The notes: a model not told the origin generated them from the letters alone. 12,820 nt of DNA from Myxococcales bacterium (GCA_003159055.1 PMLH01000443.1:1-12820); one strand, 5' to 3'. Positions 1 to 7,400 are shown, numbered from the stretch's first letter. Program-made: numbers and translations.

Positions 1-758
1 CCGCGCGGAGTTGCTGCGCCAAGAGCACGTTTCCCACCACGCTTGACGATTGCGAAACCGCCTTTCCATCACGCCTCGCCACGCTTCCGTTTGTCAACAA
101 GGGCACTGTCACCATCGACAATACGGCGCTTGCGGCTTGCATTGAGAGCTACAACCAAACCGCGACCACTTGCACAATCAACCCCGTCGTGACCGCGTGC
201 AAGGGCGTATTCGTCGGAAAACAGGTCGAGGGCGCTCCCTGCGGCGTTGGCGGCATTCCCATGGTGTCAGGAATCAGCGAATGCAACTCCGGTGGAGGTG
301 CCGAGGAATGCGTGTGGACTGGAAACGCGAACGACCCGACGGTGACGGGCGTCTGCCATGCGCCCGCACGAGGCAAGGCTGGAGACCCCTGTACCACCAG
401 CTGCGTAAGCCCCCAGGATTTTTGCACGTTCGACCTGCTCAGCTCTCCCAGCGATCCCACCGCGATCTGCTTCGAGGAAGACAACCTGTACTGCAGCTCC
501 ACCACCCCATCGACCTGCGCGCCCATCGTTGCAGTGGGAGGAAGCTGCGCCGCCGATCCAAACTCCTGCGTCGGCAGCGCCGTTTGCGACAGTACGACCT
601 TGAAATGCAAGGCCAGGGCCACGCTCGGGCAATCGTGTTCGCTCGCCGGGGCGTTCCCGTGTCTGAACACACTCGTGTGCACCTCGGCCGGCAAGTGCGC
701 CGAGCCCGGCTTTGCCTACGATGGCACGTGCGCCGGAGTTCCGGACTACCCGTATTAG
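1..758 (+). CDS. Cys-rich secreted protein, 5'-truncated
   Basis: The reading frame is open from the window edge (first full codon at 3) to TAG at 756-758, giving 251 visible residues; the true start lies upstream. A GTG at 189 is in frame, but coding-like sequence continues before it, so I do not take it as the start. The protein is rich in Cys, often in short blocks with Gly/Ala and acidic residues (G-A-P-C-G, G-D-P-C-T, G-G-S-C, G-Q-S-C). This resembles disulfide-bonded secreted or lipoprotein surface proteins that are common in large myxobacterial genomes. That comparison is from general knowledge, not a search. No catalytic motif is visible and I assign no function. Its signal peptide would be outside the window. 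It converges on the next gene with about 106 bases between the stops. Confidence 0.75.
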   Translation, partial: ARSCCAKSTFPTTLDDCETAFPSRLATLPFVNKGTVTIDNTALAACIESYNQTATTCTINPVVTACKGVFVGKQVEGAPCGVGGIPMVSGISECNSGGGAEECVWTGNANDPTVTGVCHAPARGKAGDPCTTSCVSPQDFCTFDLLSSPSDPTAICFEEDNLYCSSTTPSTCAPIVAVGGSCAADPNSCVGSAVCDSTTLKCKARATLGQSCSLAGAFPCLNTLVCTSAGKCAEPGFAYDGTCAGVPDYPY

Positions 759-864
759 CCGCAGGTGACGAGCCGCGATTCCGAGGAGGCCGCGGTTCGA
801 TCGACGCGTGGCTTTCGAAGGGATATTTCTGGTCCGAGCAACCAGTGGCTTCGGGTACCCTGCT

Positions 865-1452
865 TCAGGGCAGGTGCAAGGTCACTTGGTTCGACCGGAC
901 CACGCCCCTCCAGACGGAGGGCAGCTTGCGCATCTGCCGGGTGCTTTCGTCGAGACATTGGGCGCGCTCGCTGTACCAGGTGACCCGGGCCTGGTAGTCG
1001 CCCGCGGGCACCTCGTCGAAGTTGAACGGGCCCCACTGGCCAGAATACCCGTCGCGCGACTGCTTGAAGCGCACGAAGCCGACCTCCAGCTTCTTGCCGG
1101 GCGCGAGCGTCTGGAAGAGCTCGCAGTAGGGCGTGGTGTCGTACTTCATGATCATGCGGGAATCGTAGGGCTTGTGCCGACTGCCGGTCGATGAGACGAG
1201 CTCCAGTGTGGCCGCCTGCAGATGGGCGCCGTGGAGCAACCTCTGCTGCGCCGACGATCGGTTGACGAACACGGCCTTAAGCTCGGAACCACTGGCGGTC
1301 AAGCGGATCTCGAAGGGGTTGCCCGTTTTGCTCCCCGTTGTCGCCTCCATCGAATCGCCCGCCTGCCCCTGGGTCGCCGCGCAGCCGAGGCCGCACAGAA
1401 TCGCCGTGCCGAGCCCGGCATTGCGAAACATCCACGTCATCCGCGCACGCAT
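865..1452 (-). CDS. Putative lipoprotein, unknown function
   Basis: 195 residues. I place the start at the ATG at 1452 because GAGG ends 9 bases before it; an ATG at 1461 directly abuts that GAGG and so is badly spaced. The open frame reaches back to 1755, but that N-terminal part is Arg/His-rich with no domain character and would overlap the divergent gene. The N-terminus reads M-R-A-R-M..., then a hydrophobic stretch ending L-C-G-L-G-C-A-A, a plausible though non-ideal lipobox (Leu at -2, Gly at -3). The mature part has alternating beta-like segments, with V-P-A-G-D-Y near Q-A-R-V-T-W and W-R-G-V-V-R-S-N close to the C-terminus, suggesting an Ig-like or beta-sandwich fold. That is inference; the family is not recognised. 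It is divergent from the exported protein at 1588, with 135 bases between the two starts. Confidence 0.7.
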   Translation of the reverse strand: MRARMTWMFRNAGLGTAILCGLGCAATQGQAGDSMEATTGSKTGNPFEIRLTASGSELKAVFVNRSSAQQRLLHGAHLQAATLELVSSTGSRHKPYDSRMIMKYDTTPYCELFQTLAPGKKLEVGFVRFKQSRDGYSGQWGPFNFDEVPAGDYQARVTWYSERAQCLDESTRQMRKLPSVWRGVVRSNQVTLHLP

Positions 1453-1526
1453 CGTCGGCATCCTCACACAGAAGCCACGACAAAGGCAATGTAACGGTCG
1501 CTGAACATTCCCTGCCTCGTTTGGGC

Positions 1527-1556
1527 TTGCGATGCGGAAGGTCACTTTCCTATGAT
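1527..1556 (+). promoter_or_regulatory. Sigma-70-type promoter for the exported Cys-rich gene
   Basis: TTGCGA (1527-1532; 4/6 to TTGACA), an 18-base spacer, then TATGAT (1551-1556; 5/6 to TATAAT). The predicted start of transcription is near 1563, leaving a leader of about 25 bases that contains the GGGAGGG ribosome-binding site of the gene at 1588. The geometry is consistent and fixes the start codon. Found by eye; not tested against background frequency. Confidence 0.5.
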
Positions 1557-1587
1557 GCCCATCCTGCACTGGGAGGGCACACGGCAA

Positions 1588-2271
1588 ATGGGCAAGCTCA
1601 AGACCATCAACGCGTTCGTGATTGCGATTGGAGTGCTTTCGGGCGTCGCGGCCGCTCAGCCTGCGAGGCAGGCCAAGATCGGCAAGCCCTTCACGCTTAA
1701 GAGCGGACAGCGGGCGAGTCTCGGCACACTTAGCGTCCGAGTCGTCGCCCATCACCGCGGGATCGAGCGAGGCCCAGACGGGATGGAGCTCTTTCCCATC
1801 ACCTATTACACCCTCGAATGGCAGGAAGGCGCCGAGAAATCAGTCAATGAGGAAATGATCGCTTCACCCAAGGGACAGCAGAAGCTACAGTCCGAACTGT
1901 TTGGCCGATATACGTTCAAGCTCGAATACGGCAGTAATGAGAACGACCGGGATGAAGTGACGCTCACGGTATTCAAGCGTTCGTGTCTTCTCCGGTACAC
2001 GTTTTCGAACCAGCTCAAACACCCCAATGGCGCGATCATTTTTACTGAGAACGAGGATCTTTGCTGCTATTACAGCGATGGAAAGAACAACTGCGATCCG
2101 CAGGTCACGCGTGCAGCCGGTGCGGGATCCAGCAGCCGATATTGTGTCCTTTACTTAAGACAACAAGAGTCGAATTCGAAAGATTGCTGTTGCCGGTATG
2201 AGCGCGGCGAGGCACTCGAAAAAGGGTGTGAGGCAGACTGCAAACGCGTGACCTCAGAAACAACCCGCTGA
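1588..2271 (+). CDS. Exported Cys-rich protein, unknown function
   Basis: 227 residues, start ATG at 1588. A GGGAGGG run lies 10 bases upstream (1571-1577). The earlier in-frame ATG at 1552 overlaps the -10 box of the candidate promoter and cannot be used from it. Residues 1-23 form a classical signal peptide: Lys at 3 and 5, hydrophobic core, and A-A-A before Gln24. The mature protein has a charged beta-rich N-terminal half and a C-terminal half with ten Cys, including C-C-Y-Y, D-C-C-C-R-Y and G-C-E-A-D-C, suggesting a disulfide-rich periplasmic or extracellular domain. Composition is unusual: 1801-1920 is 50% GC, against about 68% in a sample of the cassette (4801-4860), which hints at different ancestry or weak codon optimisation. 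I do not recognise the family. It ends 64 bases from the convergent receiver gene. Confidence 0.75.
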   Translation: MGKLKTINAFVIAIGVLSGVAAAQPARQAKIGKPFTLKSGQRASLGTLSVRVVAHHRGIERGPDGMELFPITYYTLEWQEGAEKSVNEEMIASPKGQQKLQSELFGRYTFKLEYGSNENDRDEVTLTVFKRSCLLRYTFSNQLKHPNGAIIFTENEDLCCYYSDGKNNCDPQVTRAAGAGSSSRYCVLYLRQQESNSKDCCCRYERGEALEKGCEADCKRVTSETTR

Positions 2272-2335
2272 TGCCAAGTGCGGGCCGGGGCTCGCGTCCC
2301 AGTGAGTCTAGTCGAGACGACCGCACGGCGCAAAG

Positions 2336-2794
2336 TTACGCCCCGGTTGCGATGGCTCTCAGCCTCGCCGCCAATTGGGCCAAGCCTTCACGGCTGCTCA
2401 CCACGGAAAGCGGGGCCAGGGTTCGTTCGAGAAAGGCCGCTTGCTCGTGGTCGTCGAGATCGGCGAAGAGCAACGCCGGCAAGCCGACGCCGCGCTTGCG
2501 CAAGTACTGAAGCACGAGGATACCTTGGGTGGCGGACCAACGCGCACACTCCTCGGGCGAGGGCGGTCGGCCCCGCGGGCCGCCCTCGTCGAGCAAGTCG
2601 GCGGCGGGCAGGCGGCGGAAGTCCAGGTCGACCAGGACGCCCGCCGCGCCGCTGGTGCGAGCGGCCGCTTCGGCCTGGACCCCGTCGGGCACACGCAGGA
2701 AGCGAAACTCGCGCTGAAGAAAACGCTCGAAGCGCTGGGTGTACTCGTGGCCGTCTTCGCACACCAAGAACAGCGGCAGGGTCGCCTGATTCAC
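2336..2794 (-). CDS. Stand-alone atypical receiver-domain protein
   Basis: 152 residues from a GTG start at 2794 that overlaps the TGA of the upstream kinase gene (GTGA at 2794-2791), so translation is probably coupled. The fold pattern is that of a CheY-like receiver: beta1 L-F-L-V-C-E-D with acidic residues E13/D14, and beta3 V-L-V-D-L-D-F with candidate phospho-acceptor D56. After D56 comes an enlarged loop of about 30 residues before Q-G-I-L-V-L-Q-Y-L-R-K. The usual Thr/Ser after beta4 is Ala (L-L-F-A-D), and the Lys after beta5 is not visible (V-V-S-S-R-E), so conventional phosphorylation switching is doubtful. The enlarged loop and the Q-G-x-L-x-L-x-x-L-R segment match the receiver of the sigma-54 activator two genes upstream. 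In the sequence as given, this frame is also continuous with the frame of the TPR kinase gene, because of the G9 tract. Confidence 0.75.
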   Translation of the reverse strand: MNQATLPLFLVCEDGHEYTQRFERFLQREFRFLRVPDGVQAEAAARTSGAAGVLVDLDFRRLPAADLLDEGGPRGRPPSPEECARWSATQGILVLQYLRKRGVGLPALLFADLDDHEQAAFLERTLAPLSVVSSREGLAQLAARLRAIATGA

Positions 2795-5347
2795 GTCAGC
2801 GCCTCCGGCGGCGCCGGGAACCGCACGCCCACCGACTTGCGGAAGGGGGCGGATTCCTCGCCCACGATAATTTCGCCGCCCCAGGCGCGCGTGGTGTCGC
2901 GCACGATGCCCAGGCCCCGATCTGCCGGTCGGTGTTCGATGAGCTCTTCGTCGAGACGCTCGGCGGACGTGTCGGCGACCACGAGGGTGACTGTGCGCCG
3001 GCCGGTACCGTCGCGGCCCTGCTCCGCGCGCACCTCGACCGCGGCGCCTGGGGTGGCTTCGGCAGCCGCGAGCGCATTTCGCAGGAGGTTGCTCGCAATC
3101 GATCCGAGCGTCGTCTTCGGCAGGGGAAACACGATCTGCGCACCCTGCAGGTAAAGCCCGGGCGCGATTTTCGATCCGTGCCGGCTGGCACCCCCCCCCG
3201 ATCCAGCGCGCCAGCAACCCGGCGTCGAGCGTGGTGCGTGGACCGGAGCGCAGCAGAACCCGCAAACGGTCGAGGTGCAGACCGCGCAGGCGGTCGTCGA
3301 TCGCGTGCAACGCGGACCCTACGTCATCCGCGCGTCTTATCAGTGTCTCGGCACCATGCTGCTGATCCGCGCTTGCAATGCTCGCGCCTCGCCCAGGCGG
3401 CTCGTCGGCGTCAGCCTCGATCAGAAAAGCACGAATGTACGCCGAAGCCGCCTCCCACGACTGGCGAGCCTCGGCCAGTCGGGCCAGCGAGAAAGACGCC
3501 AACGCGACTTTGCCGTTGGCCGCGGCCGCCAGGCTGGGCTCGTAGAGTGCGAGCTCTGCCGACGGCAACGCCGCCGCGGCGGCGGCCAAGCGCTGCCATG
3601 ACCGCTGCAATCGCTCGGGCTGCGTCGACGGTGAGCCGGCGAGCGCCTGCTGGTAGCAAACCAACGCGGCTTGCGCATCGCCGCTGAATTCGTACACCTT
3701 GCCGAGGGCAAGCAGGCTGTCGAAGGGCAGGCCAGCGTGGCATCCACCCCCGAGCGCGGCCAACGCCTCCCGCGGACGATTCTCGGCGAGCCGCAGATGC
3801 ACCAGGCGCTCGGGAGAATCGGTTGCGACGGGCGGGACGAGTGTCATGCGTAGCGCGCGCGCCTCGTCCAAGCGGGCCGGGGACGGCTCAGCTGCGAGGT
3901 AGTCGTGCAGATCGGCAAGCGCGCTCGTCCTCTCGCCTGCGGCCGCGCGTAACGACGCTCGCCCAAAGCGGGCCTCTTGGATGCCAAGCTCGACGGCACG
4001 GTCGATCCAGGGCTGCGCCAAGGCAGCGGACGCGCTTGAACGGAGCGCGCCCACGGCCTGGGCGAGCCGCCACAGCTCTTGGCCGTCGTTCCACAGCGCC
4101 TTGACCGTCGCGTCCGGCACCCCATGCTCGATGGCGAACAGCGCGGCGGCAGCCTCGACGAAGCCGGGCGATTCCTCAAGCGCCTGCTGCAAGAGCGGTG
4201 GCGCCATCTCGGGCGCCTCCATACCCATCCAACTTTGTGCATCTTGGAAGAGCTGGCGTGCTTTCGCGGTGGGCTCGGCCGCGCGCTCACTCGCGACTTT
4301 GCGAGCACCGCGCGCCCGTTTCGCGGCGACCTGGTTGCGCAGCTCGCGCAGGTCGGACCACGACGGCTCCAATGCCAAGGCGTGGCGCAAGGCTTCGTCC
4401 GCGCGCTCGGCCTCGAAGCCGCCGCCGTGCTGGGCGAGGATGATGCCCAGGCGGCGCCAGGCGTGCGCGTGCGAGGGCGAAAGCTGGACGACGATGGTGA
4501 GATCCGCGCTCGCCTCGTCGAGCTGCCCGAGCTTTTCCAGCACGCGTGCGCGTTCCCACCGGGCAAGGGTCCAGCCTGGCCGCTGTGCCACCAGTTCGTC
4601 CAGCATCGGCAGAGCCACGCGAGCATCATCCGTGGCGCGCGCCTTTTCCAGTCGAGCGTGGTCCACGGGTGAAAGCAGCGGCGGCGGCCAATCCTCGAGG
4701 GCGCGTTCGTGAGCCTCGGCGTCCACCTCGTCCACAAGCTCGATGGCTCGGCGGCGCACCTGCGCCGGCACGGTTGCGGCGGTCAAATGCTGCAGTCGCG
4801 CTCGGGCATCGGAGGCACGCCCGAGGCTGCGCAGAAGCTCGGCCAAGCGCAACTCAACGTGCGCGCGAGCCCGGCCATCGCTGGCCAGCGTGACCAGCGC
4901 CTTCTCCAGAAACGCAAGGGTCTCGTCCCGCCGTTGCCAGCGCAGGGGATCGGACGCCAACAGCTCGGCGAGATTCGCGTAGGCGTAGAAGCGGTTCGGA
5001 TCCACCTCCACGGCGGCGCGGTACATGCGCTCGGCTTCGCCGCGACGGCCGAGGTGGGCAAGGGCAAACCCAAAGTCGGTGGCGATGGCGGCGCTCTGCG
5101 GATCCTTGTCGTGCGCGCGGCGGAAAAGGTCGGCCGCGTCCGCCCAAGCGCCCTCTTTGATCCGGGCCAGGGCTTTGCGCGACAGCCGTGCCGCTCCTTC
5201 GCGGTCAACGGCTTCCTTGACGGCTTGCTTGACGTTGTCCATGCCCCCGTCGGGCGTCTGGCCGACCTCGGGCTCAGGCGTCTCGTCGGCGGCCCGTGCA
5301 GGGGTGGCCAGCGACAGCACGAAGACCGCGACCAAGAGCGCCCTCAT
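2791..5347 (-). CDS. TPR - histidine kinase-type ATPase protein, frameshifted at a G9 tract
   Basis: Start ATG at 5347 overlaps the stop of the activator gene (ATGA, 5347-5344), with GGAG just upstream. Residues 1-19 look like a signal peptide (M-R-A-L-L-V-A-V-F-V..., A-R-A before A20). Residues about 50-660 are TPR-like helical repeats. A possible phospho-acceptor box, H681-A-I-D-D-R-L, lies before the break. The gene is out of frame at nine G (3199-3191). With one G fewer it reads 851 residues and ends at 2791 with an HATPase_c-type domain: N-box N753-L-L-R-N757, degenerate G1 around D792-T-S-A-E, G2 as G811-L-G-I-V, then G823-G824. As given, the frame instead runs through Arg-rich nonsense and continues into the next gene, for 1003 codons in total. 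No second membrane segment is visible, so a signal peptide on an ATP-binding protein is unexplained. I infer it is the sensor kinase of the cassette. Confidence 0.75.
3191..3199. repeat. C9/G9 homopolymer tract at the frameshift
   Basis: Nine consecutive C on the plus strand (G on the coding minus strand) inside the kinase gene, at codons 717-719. Eight or eleven G would join the TPR and ATPase parts in one frame; nine G breaks the gene. Confidence 0.95.
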
Positions 5348-7053
5348 CCCAGCTCCGCGCGCAACTCGCGCAGCTTGAGGCCGACCTGGTTGAGGCGCAG
5401 GTGGACCTGGCGGGCGGCACCGCGCGGGCCGAGCAGCTCGCGGGCCATGCGTTCGAGATCTCCGTGGCAGCGGCGAAACATGGCGCGTAGGTACTGGCGC
5501 TCCACCTCGGCACTGATGCGGGCGAAGGTCGAAGCGACCGGCAATTCGACCTCCACCTTGCGGTCGCGAAGGTCGCTTGGGGTCCGTTCCGAACCCGGCC
5601 GCACCGTGCCCTTCACCAGCGCCTCGACGAGCTGGTCGGAAACCGCAAGAAGTGCCGGCGTCCGTTCGCCGGTCTTCGGTTCGACGTCGAGCAAACGTGT
5701 CAGCGCGTGGACGAGCACGTTGCCGGCCAGAAGGCGCAACTCGCGGTGGTTTCCCGGCCAGTCATGGTTCTGCAGGCGATCGAGGGACTCGCGGCTGAGG
5801 AACAGGGTGAACGCATCTCGCCGAGCCAGGCGCGCGGCGGGCCGGCCGATGACCATCTGGTTTGCGTCTTCGTGGAAGTTCTCGGGCGTTGGGAACTTCG
5901 TGAGATAGGCGCGCACCAGCGGCCGCAGCCCGTCGCCACGCAGAGCTTCGAGCACGGCAAAACGAATCAGATCGGGCAAGTCCTCGCGCCGGTTGCGCAG
6001 CGGCGGCACGCGCAGGCGCGTGGCCGGATTGAGGCGCATGTAGAGGTCGGCGCGAAAACGCCCGGCCGCGACCAGGTCGGCGAGTGATTGGTTGGTGGCT
6101 GCGACCAGACGCGGCGCTGCCGGGCGCGGGCGCACATCGCCAAGCCGGGTCACGCAGCCTCGTTCGAGGACGAGCAGGAGCTGTTTCTGTAACTCCAGAT
6201 CGAGATTCGCGATCTCGTCGAGAAACAGGGTTCCGCCATGCGCTTGCTCGAACACGCCAACATGGTCTTCGGTGGATCCAGTGTAGGCGCCGCGACGGGC
6301 GCCAAACAGGTGTGCGGGCAAAATCGCGGATGGGATGGTCGACAGGTCCGTCACCACCAGCGCTCCCTTGGCGCCCGAGCGCGGGTGAAGCACGTGCTCG
6401 GCGAGGAAGCTCTTGCCGGTGCCGGTTTCGCCTTCGATGAGAACTGGCAGCGGGGAGCGCGCGAGCATGCCGATCGCTCGGCGCAACTCGCCCATCGCGC
6501 GTCCCTTGCCCCAGAACACGCCGCCTTCCTGTACGGCTTCGGTGGAAGCCAGTGCTTGCTTGATCTCCGCAGCCAGGCTGCGACTGTCGAGCACCTCGTT
6601 GGCGCAGAAGTAGAGCAGCGGATCGGATGGGTGCGCGGCACCCAAGTCGGCCCCGGTTGTGGTCAGCATGATCACGGGCAGGGTCGGGTAGTCGCGGCGC
6701 AGGCGCTCGAGGATGAGCAGACCTTGCCGCCGCCGCAGCCCGTCGAGCGCCTGCTTGCGCGCACGACCCTCGCTGGGCAAGTCGCTCTTGTCTTCGGGCA
6801 GTAGGCGTTCCTCGGGCACGGCGAAATGCAGATCCAGAACCACGAGGTCGGGCAGGTCGGGGAGCCGTCCCAGGACCTCGGCGGCCTCACGATAGTCGTG
6901 CGCGCACTTGAGCGGGCAGGCGCGTTCGCGTTCCTCGCACACTTGGCAGGGGATGCCCCGGTCACAGCGCGTGACGGTGTCGAATTCGGGCAAATGGCGA
7001 TGACACATCTCCACGGTCTGATCGCGGTCGTCGATGACCAACAAGCGGGACAT
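5344..7053 (-). CDS. Sigma-54-dependent response regulator (receiver-AAA+-Fis)
   Basis: 569 residues, ATG at 7053, three bases after the stop of the preceding gene. The N-terminal receiver has D8/D9 and phospho-acceptor D74 (V-V-L-D-L). Two features are atypical: an insertion holding C30, C36, C39, C46 and C50, and an enlarged loop (about 78-109) after D74. T131-T-T is present after beta4, but the conserved Lys appears to be replaced (C150-A-N-E). The AAA+ domain has Walker A G-E-T-G-T-G-K-S (208-215), the sigma-54 contact loop as G-A-Y-T-G-S (255-260; consensus GAFTGA), Walker B L-F-L-D-E (276-280), sensor I A-A-T-N (318-321), Arg fingers near 334-340, and sensor II W-P-G-N-H-R-E-L (432-439). 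The segment before sensor II is longer than usual. A Fis-type HTH is likely in the last 50 residues. It should remodel sigma-54 polymerase at unknown promoters, probably under control of the kinase gene with which it overlaps. Confidence 0.92.
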   Translation of the reverse strand: MSRLLVIDDRDQTVEMCHRHLPEFDTVTRCDRGIPCQVCEERERACPLKCAHDYREAAEVLGRLPDLPDLVVLDLHFAVPEERLLPEDKSDLPSEGRARKQALDGLRRRQGLLILERLRRDYPTLPVIMLTTTGADLGAAHPSDPLLYFCANEVLDSRSLAAEIKQALASTEAVQEGGVFWGKGRAMGELRRAIGMLARSPLPVLIEGETGTGKSFLAEHVLHPRSGAKGALVVTDLSTIPSAILPAHLFGARRGAYTGSTEDHVGVFEQAHGGTLFLDEIANLDLELQKQLLLVLERGCVTRLGDVRPRPAAPRLVAATNQSLADLVAAGRFRADLYMRLNPATRLRVPPLRNRREDLPDLIRFAVLEALRGDGLRPLVRAYLTKFPTPENFHEDANQMVIGRPAARLARRDAFTLFLSRESLDRLQNHDWPGNHRELRLLAGNVLVHALTRLLDVEPKTGERTPALLAVSDQLVEALVKGTVRPGSERTPSDLRDRKVEVELPVASTFARISAEVERQYLRAMFRRCHGDLERMARELLGPRGAARQVHLRLNQVGLKLRELRAELG

Positions 7054-7056
7054 GGC

Positions 7057-7392
7057 TTAGCTATCCTTCCTTGCAAGAACTTGGGTCAGCCTTTCAAAGG
7101 CGGTTTCCAGGGCCAGCACGCCGTCGACGTCGTCACGCCCAGCCGCCGCGACGGCTCGGGTCAGCGCAGGCTCGAAGGCGGCAAGGGCGCGATGCTCTGG
7201 GGTTGGCGCCGCAGCTTTCAGATCCGCCCAAATGGCAGCCGCCGTCGCTCGATTGCCTTCGTCGTCAACCAGTTCGGCGTGAAGCTCGCCCGGGCGCGGC
7301 GCACCGCCGAAGTCGCGGCGATCGCGTGCCGGCCAGACCAGTCGTTTCACGAGGTCATGGCGAAGCCGACGCAGCCATTCGCTCCACGTCAT
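7057..7392 (-). CDS. Small helical protein with His-containing helix, first gene of the cassette
   Basis: 111 residues from ATG at 7392; the stop TAA (7059-7057) is three bases before the activator start. No clear Shine-Dalgarno precedes the ATG. The predicted protein is almost all helix: helix 1 around W-L-R-R-L-R-H12-D-L-V-K-R with a following W-P-A-R-D-R-R-D, then three further helical segments (about 48-60, 65-80, 88-107). The H-D-L-V-K-R stretch on a basic amphipathic helix resembles the phospho-acceptor box of DHp/HPt domains (H-D/E-L/I-x-N/R). It sits in an operon with a kinase-type ATPase and two receivers. I therefore suggest, as inference only, a phosphotransfer or adaptor role. No signal peptide or TM segment is seen. 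I do not recognise a named family. Confidence 0.65.
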   Translation of the reverse strand: MTWSEWLRRLRHDLVKRLVWPARDRRDFGGAPRPGELHAELVDDEGNRATAAAIWADLKAAAPTPEHRALAAFEPALTRAVAAAGRDDVDGVLALETAFERLTQVLARKDS

Positions 7393-7400
7393 GGAGGCAT

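Noticed and set aside
759..864. Terminator hairpin after the Cys-rich gene (CCGCG at 773-777 with CGCGG at 792-796)
   Set aside because: Short stem of GC-rich sequence likely by chance; no T-run follows.
1453..1755. N-terminal extension of the lipoprotein gene to 1755
   Set aside because: It would run through the divergent promoter and the start of the exported gene, and lacks protein-like composition; a spaced GAGG supports 1452.
2272..2335. Bidirectional terminator between the convergent genes
   Set aside because: GTGCGG (2278-2283) and CCGCAC (2321-2326) can pair, and GTCT/AGAC forms a 4-bp stem inside, but the loop is long and there is no T-run; too weak to call.
2336..5347. A single 1003-residue gene on the minus strand
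   Set aside because: About 130 codons after the G9 tract are Arg/Gly/His-rich and domain-free, while another frame there carries HATPase motifs and a clean GTGA junction with the next gene. I annotate two genes and a frameshift.
4709..5908. 399-codon open frame on the plus strand
   Set aside because: It runs antisense across the junction of the kinase and activator genes, whose motifs and overlap are convincing; the product is low-complexity and Arg-rich.
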